64,000 nucleotides of DNA. Source: Anaerolineae bacterium (GTDB lineage Bacteria; Chloroflexota; Anaerolineae; Anaerolineales; Anaerolineaceae). Where the stretch lies: positions 1-64,000 of the forward strand of contig JABLXC010000007.1 in NCBI GenBank assembly GCA_013178185.1, written 5' to 3'. This document shows positions 9,636-17,774 of the stretch, one piece after another (position 1 is the first letter of the stretch; each line of letters begins with the position of its first letter). Below the pieces are notes generated by a model. It was not told the DNA's origin. It saw only the letters and a program-made list of their open reading frames with translations, and did no database searches. The translations under genes were made by a program, and so were the position numbers.

Positions 9636-10292
9636 ATGGCAATCTACATCGTTCTGTTGGGGCCGCCCGGCGCTGGCAAGGGTACGCAAGCAAAAATTAT
9701 TTCTGAGAAGATGGACCTGGCGCATATTTCATCCGGTGATCTTTTTCGTGAGAACCTTAAAGCACAGACCGAACTTGGGAAGCTCGCTCAAGTGTATATG
9801 AACCGCGGCGAGCTCGTTCCTGATGACGTGACGATCGCGATGGTTCAAGCCCGACTTCAACGGCCTGACTGTAAAGCAGGCGCATTGTTAGATGGTTTTC
9901 CGCGCACGCCAGCTCAGGCGGAGGCATTGTCTGAAATGCTTGCAAAAAACCACGAATCAGTAACCGCAGTGCCTTATATTTCGGTGCCCGCCGAAGTTCT
10001 GATCGAACGGTTAGGCGGCCGGTGGTCTTGTCGTGCCCAGGGACATGTCTATCATGAAAAGTATAACCCTCCTAAAACAAGAGGAATTTGCGATATCGAT
10101 GGTTCCGAACTATACCAGCGCGAAGATGACAAAGCTGAAACGGTTGAGAAACGGATTCGTGTTTATTTTGATCAAACAGCGCCTCTGATTGATTATTACC
10201 GCCAAAAGAATCTCTTGATGGAAATCGATGGTACAAAGTCCATTGAAGAGGTTGCCGGCGAAATTGTTTCTTTTCTGGAAAAAGTAGTATGA
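9636..10292 (+). CDS. adk: Adenylate kinase
   Basis: The enzyme interconverts ATP plus AMP and two ADP. The 218 residues include the P-loop GPPGAGKGTQ at residues 8-17, the AMP-binding DGFPRT near residue 88, and a long LID. The LID resembles the zinc type (NPPKTRGICD), but only two of the four usual positions are Cys: the second Cys is replaced by Gln (CRAQ) and the fourth by Asp, so metal binding is doubtful. Its place between secY and map is common. Confidence 0.97.
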   Translation: MAIYIVLLGPPGAGKGTQAKIISEKMDLAHISSGDLFRENLKAQTELGKLAQVYMNRGELVPDDVTIAMVQARLQRPDCKAGALLDGFPRTPAQAEALSEMLAKNHESVTAVPYISVPAEVLIERLGGRWSCRAQGHVYHEKYNPPKTRGICDIDGSELYQREDDKAETVEKRIRVYFDQTAPLIDYYRQKNLLMEIDGTKSIEEVAGEIVSFLEKVV

Positions 10293-10305
10293 GGGTTTCT
10301 CTGGA

Positions 10306-11133
10306 ATGACGTGGGATCGACAAATTACCCTTAAAACCTCAGACGAATTAGCTATTATGCGGAGAGCAGGCCAGATCAATGCAGAAGCGCTTGCCGCCGC
10401 TTACTCAGTTATTCGTCCTGGGGTTTCTACAGCGGATTTAAATGCCGCCGCCGAAGAGGTCCTGCGAAAATATGGGGTTTATTCACCCTTCAAGAATTAT
10501 CCGGGTCCTTATCCTTTTCCGGCCAGCACCTGCGTGAGCGTAAACGATGAACTGGTGCACGGCATCCCGGATAAGAAGAGAAAACTTCAAGAGGGAGACA
10601 TTGTTTCAATAGACTGCGGTACTGTTTATGAAGGTTTTGTCGCCGATTCGGCCTTTACGGCGGGTGTGGGCGCGATATCCGAGCTTGCCCAGAAATTGCT
10701 CGAAACTACGGAGAGAGCGCTCTACATCGGGATCGAAAAAATGGTCTCAGGAAACCGGGTAGGCGATGTCTCGGCTGCGATCCAGCAGTTTGTAGAAAGC
10801 CGGGGTTTTTACGTGACCCGAGAGTACACGGGGCATGGGGTGGGTACAAAAATGCATGAGGGACCGCAGGTGCCAAATTATGGCATTGCAGGACGTGGAA
10901 TCGTCTTGCGCCCTGGAATGACGATTGCATTGGAGCCCATGGTGCTGGTTGGAACCGCCGCGACGCGAGTTTTTGCCGATCAATGGCGCGTTGGTTCTCG
11001 GGATGGCTCACTGACCGCTCATTTTGAACATACGATTGCAGTCACTGAAAATGGGCCAGAAATACTGACATTGTTGGAAAACAACGAACCACCGGTTCGA
11101 ATTTCTGGACACATTCGAAAAGAGTCGGTATAA
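10306..11133 (+). CDS. map: Methionine aminopeptidase, type I
   Basis: This enzyme removes the initiator Met from new proteins. The 275 residues show the five metal ligands of the pita-bread fold: the two Asp in SIDCGTVYEGFVADSA, His in EYTGHGVG, Glu in ALEPM and Glu in EHTIAV. It is somewhat longer at the C-terminus than E. coli Map (264). It starts 13 bases after adk. Confidence 0.97.
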   Translation: MTWDRQITLKTSDELAIMRRAGQINAEALAAAYSVIRPGVSTADLNAAAEEVLRKYGVYSPFKNYPGPYPFPASTCVSVNDELVHGIPDKKRKLQEGDIVSIDCGTVYEGFVADSAFTAGVGAISELAQKLLETTERALYIGIEKMVSGNRVGDVSAAIQQFVESRGFYVTREYTGHGVGTKMHEGPQVPNYGIAGRGIVLRPGMTIALEPMVLVGTAATRVFADQWRVGSRDGSLTAHFEHTIAVTENGPEILTLLENNEPPVRISGHIRKESV

Positions 11134-11179
11134 TTTTAGCTTTGGCTGTAAGCTGGAAGGAATTATTTAGGAGTCTATC

Positions 11180-11293
11180 ATGAAAGTAACAACATCCATA
11201 AAAAAACGGTGTGCGAAATGCAAAATCGTCAAGCGAAGCGGTCGCTTATATGTGATTTGCGAAAACCCGAAACACAAACAAAGACAGGGATAA
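11180..11293 (+). CDS. rpmJ: Ribosomal protein L36, zinc-ribbon form
   Basis: A 37-codon frame begins with ATG at 11180 after a TTAGGAG site and ends TAA at 11291-11293. It starts [14 protein letters not shown] and has Cys at 11, 14 and 27 and His at 32, the C-x2-C...C-x4-H zinc ribbon of L36. It is followed 3 bases later by rpsM. infA, which usually lies between map and rpmJ, is missing: the 46 bases in between have no room for it. Confidence 0.95.
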   Translation: MKVTTSIKKRCAKCKIVKRSGRLYVICENPKHKQRQG

Positions 11294-11296
11294 ACC

Positions 11297-11686
11297 ATGG
11301 CAAGAATTGAAGGTGTTGACTTACCCCGCAACAAGCGCGTTGAAATCGCTCTTACCTATATTTATGGAATTGGTCTGAGCCGATCGCACGAAATCCTTGC
11401 AGCCACGAAAGTGAATCCTGATGTCCGCGTGAAGGATTTATCTGAAGCGGAAGCAATCGCGCTGCGCGAGTACATCGGTAAGAATTATAAAGTTGAAGGT
11501 GATCTGCGCCGAGAAGTGCAGATGAACATCAAGAGATTGATTGAGATCGGTTGTTATCGCGGCTTGCGGCACCGAAGGAATCTTCCTGTGCGAGGACAGC
11601 GGACACGCACAAATTCCCGCACCCGTAAGGGTCCTCGCCGGACTGTTGCCGGACGCGGTCGCCGCCGTGGAGCAACGAAGAAATAA
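11297..11686 (+). CDS. rpsM: Ribosomal protein S13
   Basis: The 129-residue product begins [26 protein letters not shown], with the helix-two-turn-helix motif, and ends in a basic tail ([20 protein letters not shown]). S13 contacts P-site tRNA and the 50S head bridge. Confidence 0.97.
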   Translation: MARIEGVDLPRNKRVEIALTYIYGIGLSRSHEILAATKVNPDVRVKDLSEAEAIALREYIGKNYKVEGDLRREVQMNIKRLIEIGCYRGLRHRRNLPVRGQRTRTNSRTRKGPRRTVAGRGRRRGATKK

Positions 11687-11811
11687 GCTGTCTCAGAACC
11701 AGATAAGGTGGGGCAGTTTGGGTTCCTTCCTTCTCACCCAGCGGCAGGCTGCCCGGCGAAAACTGGCAAAGAGACACAAAGACTTGAATGTGAGGTTGAT
11801 CGCGAGGTATT
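11687..11811 (+). other. Long intergenic gap inside the alpha cluster
   Basis: This 125-base spacer between rpsM and rpsK stands out because most other gaps in the block are under 50 bases. It holds no credible coding frame. A short GC-rich inverted repeat (GGCAG-GC-TGCC) lies near 11750. It could be a structured leader or hold an internal promoter or processing site; I cannot tell which. Confidence 0.35.
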
Positions 11812-12216
11812 ATGGCTCAAAATGTACGTTCTACGCGCAGGTCCTCAACCCCTAAAAAGGTAAAGCGCACCCTATCGTCAGCGCAGGTGCATATCTACGC
11901 TTCTTTCAATAACACCATTGTCACCGTTTCTGACCAGCAGGGCAACACTGTTTGTTGGAGCAGTTCAGGGGCGGTCGGGTTTAAGGGGTCTCGAAAGAGC
12001 ACGCCTTTTGCCGCTCGTCTGGCTGCAGAACAAGCTATCAAGACGGCTCAGGGGATGGGCGTTCAAGAAGTGGATTTGATTATCAAAGGTCCCGGCCCTG
12101 GCCGTGAATCTGCTATTCGCGCTGTGCAGGCAATGGGGATCAAGGTGCGCTCTATCGCTGATATTACGCCGGTTCCGCATAATGGCTGCCGGCCTCCGAA
12201 AAAACGCCGCGTATAA
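11812..12216 (+). CDS. rpsK: Ribosomal protein S11
   Basis: At 134 residues it shows [15 protein letters not shown] near residue 32 and the C-terminal signature [17 protein letters not shown], both typical of S11, which forms the mRNA exit site with S18 and S21. The start follows the unusual 125-base gap after rpsM. Confidence 0.97.
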   Translation: MAQNVRSTRRSSTPKKVKRTLSSAQVHIYASFNNTIVTVSDQQGNTVCWSSSGAVGFKGSRKSTPFAARLAAEQAIKTAQGMGVQEVDLIIKGPGPGRESAIRAVQAMGIKVRSIADITPVPHNGCRPPKKRRV

Positions 12217-12234
12217 TCATAGGAGAGGGATGTT

Positions 12235-12873
12235 ATGGCAAGATATACTGGGCCGGTGTGCAAATTGTGCCGGCGTGAAGGTGAGAAATTGTTTTTGAAA
12301 GGTGAGCGCTGCTTCTTGCAGAAGTGCGCTTTTGAGAGACGCAGCTATGCCCCTGGCGAACATGGCCGTTCCAGCCAGGGACGCAGCGACCGGGAATCGG
12401 ATTATGGCCGCCAGTTGCGGGCCAAACAACGCGCTCGCCGGGTGTATGGAATCCTTGAGAGACAATTCCGCCGCTACTTTGGCGTGGCCATTAAAACACG
12501 TGGCCTTACTGGTTTGAACCTGCTTCGGACCCTGGAGTTGCGCCTGGATAATGTAGTCTATCGAATGGGTTTTGCTGAGAATCGGTCGCAAGCCCGACAG
12601 ATGGTATCCCACGGGCATTTTTTAGTAAACGATCGCAGGACAGACGTTCCATCCATGCTGCTGCGTCCTGGCGACAAGATTGCAGTGCGTGAAGGTTCGC
12701 GCAGTAAACCGCTCTTCAAAGAACTGCCTGATTTTGCAGAGAAACGCAATTGCGCTCTCTGGCTGGACCGTGATCTTAAAAACCTTTCCGGGCGTGTATT
12801 GCGTCTGCCTGAACGGGCTGAGATCGATGGAACTCTGAACGAGCAGCTCATTGTTGAGTACTACTCGCGCTAA
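12235..12873 (+). CDS. rpsD: Ribosomal protein S4, zinc-binding form
   Basis: The 212-residue protein starts [16 protein letters not shown] and has Cys at about 9, 12, 26 and 31, marking the zinc-binding variant. The S4 RNA-binding domain is clear at about residues 100-165 ([33 protein letters not shown]). S4 is a primary 16S binder and, in E. coli, the autoregulator of the alpha operon. Confidence 0.97.
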   Translation: MARYTGPVCKLCRREGEKLFLKGERCFLQKCAFERRSYAPGEHGRSSQGRSDRESDYGRQLRAKQRARRVYGILERQFRRYFGVAIKTRGLTGLNLLRTLELRLDNVVYRMGFAENRSQARQMVSHGHFLVNDRRTDVPSMLLRPGDKIAVREGSRSKPLFKELPDFAEKRNCALWLDRDLKNLSGRVLRLPERAEIDGTLNEQLIVEYYSR

Positions 12874-12926
12874 CACCAATCGAACCGGCGCGCGGTACTA
12901 CAGGGTGCGTCGGAAAGGGGTGAACC

Positions 12927-13892
12927 GTGATTTCATTAAGTAATCTTGTAACACCGAAAGTTGAACGGGAAGCCGAAGCCCGGAACTACGGAAAATTTAT
13001 CATAACCCCTCTGGAGAGAGGCTATGGCGTTACACTAGGAAATGCGCTTCGCCGGGTGCTGCTATCTTCTTTGGAAGGCGCAGCGGTGACTTCCATTCGT
13101 ATTTCTGATGTGCTTCATGAGTTTAGCGATATTCCAGGTGTTCAGGAAGACGTTATCCAGGTGATGCTTCAGATCAAGCAATTGCGCATGATCCTCCACG
13201 ATGTGGAAAGCGCCCACCTGCACCTTGAAGTGCGCGGCGGTGGCACTGTGACGGCTGCAGACATTCAGACTCCTCCTGAGGTGGAAATTATCAACCCGGA
13301 ACTTTACCTTTTCACCGTGGATGACACACGCGCCAGTCTGGAAATTGATATGACTGTGGAACGTGGGCGGGGTTATTCACCGGCTAACGAGCGCACAGGG
13401 CGGCTACCCATTGGGGAACTGCCAATTGACGCAATTTTCAGCCCAATACGCAGGATTAATTGGACTGTTGGCTCGGCGCGTGTCGGTCAAAGCACCAATT
13501 ATGATCGCCTGGTGCTTGAAATTTGGACCGACGGCACGATCACACCGGAAAACGCCCTGGGGACGGCTTCAAAAATCTTGATTGATCACTTGCGTTTTAT
13601 TTCTGGGATCAGCGAAGAGACTCTGATTATTGGCCCAGAAAAGGAAATATCTGGCACTCGTTTGACCAGCGAGGCAGTTGAAACGCCAATCGAAAACCTG
13701 GATCTTTCGGTGCGTGTGTTTAACTCGCTAAAGCGCACCGGAATTACCACTGTGGGGGATGTCCTGGAGTTGCTCGAGAAGGGCAACGAGGCTGTGATGT
13801 CCATCCGAAACTTTGGCGAGAAAAGCCTGGACGAACTGCGCCAGAAGATGAAGGAAAAGGGTTTCCTTCAGGATGACACGGATATGGAGTAA
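12927..13892 (+). CDS. rpoA: RNA polymerase alpha subunit
   Basis: It starts at GTG 12927 after AAAGGGGTG. The 321 residues comprise the N-terminal dimerisation domain (FIITPLERGYGVTLGNALRRVLLSSL near residue 25) and, after a linker near residue 240, the C-terminal domain with LSVRVFNSLKRTGITTVGDVLEL and NFGEKSLDELRQKM. That domain contacts UP elements and activators. The place between rpsD and rplQ is universal. Confidence 0.97.
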   Translation: MISLSNLVTPKVEREAEARNYGKFIITPLERGYGVTLGNALRRVLLSSLEGAAVTSIRISDVLHEFSDIPGVQEDVIQVMLQIKQLRMILHDVESAHLHLEVRGGGTVTAADIQTPPEVEIINPELYLFTVDDTRASLEIDMTVERGRGYSPANERTGRLPIGELPIDAIFSPIRRINWTVGSARVGQSTNYDRLVLEIWTDGTITPENALGTASKILIDHLRFISGISEETLIIGPEKEISGTRLTSEAVETPIENLDLSVRVFNSLKRTGITTVGDVLELLEKGNEAVMSIRNFGEKSLDELRQKMKEKGFLQDDTDME

Positions 13893-13898
13893 TGAGAG

Positions 13899-14279
13899 AT
13901 GCGGCATCAAGTTGCAGGTTTTAAACTTGGACGAAGCAAAGATCAGCGTGATGGTTTACGCAAGACGATGATCCGCCAGTTATTTAATCATGGACGGATT
14001 AAAACCACGAAAGCCAAGGCGTTGTTTATTCGCGGCGAAGCGGAACGCTTGATTACCCTGGCGAGAAACAGCGAAAAGGCTGGCGACATTGAAAAGGTCA
14101 ACGCCCGGCGACAGGCGGCAGCCCGGTTGGGGAATGACCCAGAAGTTGTTAAGAAATTATTTGATGATATTGGTCCGCGCTTTGCTAACCGCAATGGCGG
14201 TTATACGCGGATGTTCCGGCTTGGCCTGCGATTGGGTGATGCTGCCGAGATGGTCATGCTGGAACTCGTTGAGCAATAA
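13899..14279 (+). CDS. rplQ: Ribosomal protein L17
   Basis: The 126-residue protein begins MRHQVAGFKLGRSKDQRDGLRKTMIRQLF, a close match to the L17 start, and ends GGYTRMFRLGLRLGDAAEMVMLELVE. L17 lies near the tunnel exit. It starts 6 bases after rpoA. Confidence 0.97.
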   Translation: MRHQVAGFKLGRSKDQRDGLRKTMIRQLFNHGRIKTTKAKALFIRGEAERLITLARNSEKAGDIEKVNARRQAAARLGNDPEVVKKLFDDIGPRFANRNGGYTRMFRLGLRLGDAAEMVMLELVEQ

Positions 14280-14303
14280 TCCTTCCGGTCATCCCCGGTT
14301 GGA

Positions 14304-15053
14304 ATGGCACATTACCAAATTATTCTTGCTTATGATGGTACGGAATTCTCTGGGTTTCAGCGCCAGGGAATGATCCGCACAGTGCAGTTGGTTTTTGAGT
14401 CAGCGCTGGTTACTCTAGGCTGGCAGGGTCATTCCATTCTGGCGGCAGGCAGGACAGACGTTGGCGTCCATGCGACCGGTCAGGTGGTTTCCTTCGAACT
14501 GAATTGGGCGCATTCTCCTGACGCTCTAAAGAAAGCCCTGAATGCGAACTTGCCGGAGGATGTGGCTGTGCGAGAGGTTTGCGAAACGGATGAGAGTTTT
14601 CACCCTCGTTATGATGCTTGTTCGAGAACCTATCAGTATCGCATTTATTGCCAGCCGCAGCGAGCACCACTGATTCAACGCTATGCCTGGCGGGTCTGGC
14701 CTCCTGTTGAGCTCTCTACCTTGCAAATGGCTGCCAGCCTGCTCCCTGGAAAACATGATTTTTCTGCCTTTGGAACCCCGCCCCGGCCCAATGGCAGCAC
14801 CGTGCGAACGATCTACCAGGCGGACTGGAAAGAACAGAATGGCTGCTTAGTTTTTGAAGTCACCGCAGATGCTTTTCTGTACCACATGGTTCGGCGGATG
14901 GTCTATCTTCAAGTGATGGCTGCAAGGGAAAAAATCAGTCTGGAAGATCTGTCGCTGGCCGTTCAGGAAGCTCGCAAACAGATGCCAGGTCTGGCTCCAC
15001 CAAACGGCCTGACACTGGCGGTTGTGAAGTACAAAACAGGCAAGAAGAATTGA
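14304..15053 (+). CDS. truA: tRNA pseudouridine(38-40) synthase TruA
   Basis: TruA converts uridines 38-40 of the anticodon stem-loop to pseudouridine. The 249 residues contain the catalytic Asp in GRTDVGVHATGQV (about residue 52) and the HDFSAFGTPP and FLYHMVRRMV segments of the family. truA after rplQ and before rplM-rpsI is a frequent arrangement in Gram-positive bacteria and Chloroflexota. The start is 24 bases after rplQ. Confidence 0.96.
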   Translation: MAHYQIILAYDGTEFSGFQRQGMIRTVQLVFESALVTLGWQGHSILAAGRTDVGVHATGQVVSFELNWAHSPDALKKALNANLPEDVAVREVCETDESFHPRYDACSRTYQYRIYCQPQRAPLIQRYAWRVWPPVELSTLQMAASLLPGKHDFSAFGTPPRPNGSTVRTIYQADWKEQNGCLVFEVTADAFLYHMVRRMVYLQVMAAREKISLEDLSLAVQEARKQMPGLAPPNGLTLAVVKYKTGKKN

Positions 15054-15096
15054 GTAAAGCTGTAAAAAATTATGGAAAACGATTGTTGTGGAGAAG

Positions 15097-15528
15097 ATGA
15101 ACGTGGAAAAGACCTACGTCATTAAAGGCAAACCGGATTCAAAATGGGTTCTGATGGATGCCTCTAATCAGAGCCTTGGCCGTCTGGCAACGAAGATTGC
15201 TCATTACCTGTTGGGTAAGCACAAACCGAATTTTACCCCTGGTGTGGATATGGGCGATTATGTTGTTGTGATCAATGTCAGCCAGTTGGGCTTGACACAA
15301 AGATTGCTGACCGACAAAAATTATTACCACCACTCGGGTTATCCTGGTGGTCTTAGAACGACTAGCTTGCGCGATATGATGATCAACCATCCTGACCGCG
15401 TGATCCGCTCGGCGGTATGGGGGATGCTTCCTCATAATAAGATTGGGCGCAAGTTGATCAAACGCTTGAAGATTTATCCCGGTGGTGAGCACCCCCACGC
15501 AGCTCAAAACCCCGATCTGGTTGCGTAA
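15097..15528 (+). CDS. rplM: Ribosomal protein L13
   Basis: L13 is an early 23S rRNA-binding protein. The segments WVLMDASNQSLGRLATKIA and the HSGYPGGLRTTSLRD block identify it. The frame is open from GTG 15088, but a GGAGAAG site at 15090-15096 makes ATG 15097 (143 residues) or GTG 15103 (141) the better start; the family is usually about 142. It precedes rpsI by 15 bases. Confidence 0.93.
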   Translation: MNVEKTYVIKGKPDSKWVLMDASNQSLGRLATKIAHYLLGKHKPNFTPGVDMGDYVVVINVSQLGLTQRLLTDKNYYHHSGYPGGLRTTSLRDMMINHPDRVIRSAVWGMLPHNKIGRKLIKRLKIYPGGEHPHAAQNPDLVA

Positions 15529-15543
15529 AGGAGCAAAGGAATT

Positions 15544-15939
15544 ATGTCTGTGCAGTATTATGAAGGTGTTGGTCGTCGCAAGGAAAGCACTGCTCGTGTT
15601 CGGATTATGAGCGGCTCGGGCGTATTTACAGTCAATGAAAAATCATTGGAAGAATTTTTCACCCGCTTTGGAGATGCTGAGGTTATTTTATCTCCGCTGC
15701 TCTCTGCCGGTTATGACCGCAAAGGGTACGACATTACGGTCAAAGTGGATGGCGGTGGGGTTACCGGTCAGACGGGGGCTGTTCAACTCGGTTTGGCTCG
15801 TGCCCTGGCCAAGATGAACCCGGATTTGACGCCCGTCCTGCGCCGCGGCGGCTTTCTAACGCGTGATCCACGGGTTAAAGAACGCAAGAAGCCAGGCCTC
15901 AAGCGCGCTCGCAAAGCGCCTACCTACACAAAACGTTAA
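15544..15939 (+). CDS. rpsI: Ribosomal protein S9
   Basis: The 131-residue product starts MSVQYYEGVGRRKESTARVRI and ends in the conserved basic tail KKPGLKRARKAPTYTKR, whose last Arg touches P-site tRNA. It is the last gene of the ribosomal block; a strong terminator lies 85 bases downstream. Confidence 0.97.
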   Translation: MSVQYYEGVGRRKESTARVRIMSGSGVFTVNEKSLEEFFTRFGDAEVILSPLLSAGYDRKGYDITVKVDGGGVTGQTGAVQLGLARALAKMNPDLTPVLRRGGFLTRDPRVKERKKPGLKRARKAPTYTKR

Positions 15940-16023
15940 AATTCGACGTTTTGACGGCGTGTATTCGAACGCGTGATGCTTCTAAAGCCTGCGCGCCTGG
16001 CAATATCGTGAATCGGTATCACA

Positions 16024-16058
16024 CTTCCCTTCTCATAAAGTTGGAGAAGGGAAGTTTT
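16024..16058 (+). terminator. Rho-independent terminator of the ribosomal block
   Basis: A perfect 11-bp stem (CTTCCCTTCTC at 16024-16034 with GAGAAGGGAAG at 16044-16054) encloses a 9-base loop and is followed by TTTTAT. It closes the rplC-rpsI transcript. Confidence 0.9.
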
Positions 16059-16131
16059 ATATTGCCTCCCTGTCATCATCGTTTATGATTTGCCACTTAT
16101 TGGGGTTTACAGAAAGCCGAGTGAAGCAAGA

Positions 16132-16137
16132 TATAAT
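16132..16137 (+). promoter_or_regulatory. Probable -10 box for mazG
   Basis: A perfect TATAAT lies at 16132-16137, about 75 bases upstream of the mazG start and downstream of the ribosomal terminator. The best upstream hexamer, TTTACA at 16106-16111, is 20 bases away, longer than ideal, so the -35 assignment is weak. Confidence 0.5.
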
Positions 16138-16212
16138 ACCTTTAGAATTTTTTAATAGGCGGTTTGGTTTGATCGCCTGAGGTATTTTTAGAATAGAGGT
16201 TTTAATTGAAGG

Positions 16213-17694
16213 ATGGACCGTCAGGAACTTTCTAACGGCATTACAATCGTGGGTTTGGGGCCAGGTGATCCAGGTTTGCTCACCTGCCAGGCTGCTGAAT
16301 GGCTGGAGAAGGCGGAGGTAATTTATTTGCGCACTCGCCACCATCCTATAGCAGCTTATTTGCCGGTGGAGAAAATTTCTTCATTTGATGGATATTACGA
16401 AACCGGAAATACCTTTGAAGAAGTCTATGAAAAGATCGTCTCCAGCGTACTTGAACTGGGAAGCCGTCCAGAAGGTGTGACGTATGCGGTTCCGGGGCAC
16501 CCCTTCGTAGCCGAAGCTACCAGTCCAGAAATTGTTCGCCGGGCCAAAGAAGCAAAAATCCCGGTGCGCGTTTTGGATGGGCTTAGTTTTTTGGAACCAA
16601 CCTTTACACTGCTGGATCTGGATCCTTTTCCCAGGTGTGCGCTGGTCGATGCGCTTGAATTGGCGTCCCAGCACCACCCTGCTTTTCCACCAGATATGCC
16701 GGTTCTGATTTCCCAAATTTACTCGCGCGAAGTGGCGTCGAATGTAAAGCTCACGCTCATGGCGGTATATCCTGACGAACATCCTGTCAAATTGGTGCAC
16801 GCAGCCGGCACCAGCGAGGCCGTGGTAGAAAACCTGCCGCTCTTTGAAATTGATCGCAGCAGGCATATCGGTTTGTTATCTTCCCTTTACGTCACCCCTT
16901 TAGAGAAAGAGACTTCTTTTGAAGCCTTCCAGGAGCTGGTGGCGCATCTTCGCGCTCCAGAAGGATGCCCGTGGGATCGCGAGCAGACGCACGAAAGCCT
17001 GCGTTCAACGCTGCTCGAAGAGACGTATGAAGTGATTTTTGCTTTGGACCAGGCTGACGCCGCAGGGTTGCAAGAAGAATTGGGCGACCTGATGCTTCAA
17101 ATTGTCCTCCATGCCCAGATTGCTGCCGAAGAGGGGGAATTCAGGATGACGGATGTCTTGAGGGGCATTCACACGAAGCTCGTCCGACGCCACCCGCATG
17201 TTTTTGGCAATGTCCGGCTGGATAGCTCAGATCGTGTCGTTCGGAACTGGGAAAAATTGAAAGCTGACGAACGCAGAGAAAATGGGAACGAGAAGCAAAA
17301 GGGATTGCTGGATGGCGTTCCATTGGCCTTGCCGTCGCTGGCTCAGGCGCAGTCTTTCCAGGCGCGCGCGGCGCGAGTGGGTTTTGACTGGAATGAGATC
17401 ACACCGGTGATCGAAAAAGTTCGCGAAGAGTTAGAAGAGGTGCTGGCGGCGGATGAGGCTTGCCGTGAAACTGAGTTGGGAGACCTGCTTTTTGCAGCAG
17501 TCAATCTGGCGCGTTGGTACAAGGTGGACGCTGAATCGGCTTTGCGAGCAACGAACCAGCGTTTTGCGCGGCGGTTTGCACATATCGAAAAGAGAGCGAG
17601 TGAAACCGGCCGTTCCCTTCATGAAATGACGCTCAAAGAGATGGATATGTTTTGGGACGAAGCCAAAGCAATCGAAAAGGGCGATGGGTCATAG
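16213..17694 (+). CDS. mazG: Tetrapyrrole-methylase-like / MazG NTP pyrophosphohydrolase fusion (YabN type)
   Basis: MazG domains hydrolyse nucleoside triphosphates, often damaged ones, to monophosphate and pyrophosphate. The 493 residues form two parts, as in B. subtilis YabN. Residues 1 to about 230 are a SAM-dependent tetrapyrrole-methylase fold (GITIVGLGPGDPGLLT at 9-24; AVPGHPFVAEA). From about 235 to the end is a MazG tandem, with LLEETYEVIFALD and EELGDLMLQIVLHAQIA giving the EExxE/ExxD metal site, and a second half with ELGDLLFAAVNLARW. It is monocistronic with its own -10 box. What the methylase part acts on is not known from the sequence. Confidence 0.93.
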   Translation: MDRQELSNGITIVGLGPGDPGLLTCQAAEWLEKAEVIYLRTRHHPIAAYLPVEKISSFDGYYETGNTFEEVYEKIVSSVLELGSRPEGVTYAVPGHPFVAEATSPEIVRRAKEAKIPVRVLDGLSFLEPTFTLLDLDPFPRCALVDALELASQHHPAFPPDMPVLISQIYSREVASNVKLTLMAVYPDEHPVKLVHAAGTSEAVVENLPLFEIDRSRHIGLLSSLYVTPLEKETSFEAFQELVAHLRAPEGCPWDREQTHESLRSTLLEETYEVIFALDQADAAGLQEELGDLMLQIVLHAQIAAEEGEFRMTDVLRGIHTKLVRRHPHVFGNVRLDSSDRVVRNWEKLKADERRENGNEKQKGLLDGVPLALPSLAQAQSFQARAARVGFDWNEITPVIEKVREELEEVLAADEACRETELGDLLFAAVNLARWYKVDAESALRATNQRFARRFAHIEKRASETGRSLHEMTLKEMDMFWDEAKAIEKGDGS

Positions 17695-17774
17695 GGTGCG
17701 AAAATCTGGCAGAGCGGTCTGGCTGGTGAAGGATACTGGCTATAAAGGACACCGCCAATCTGGATAGAAGAGCC

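Noticed and set aside
17695-17774. Terminator between mazG and the tryptophanase gene
   Set aside because: No stem followed by a T-run was found on either strand in this 80-base convergent spacer.
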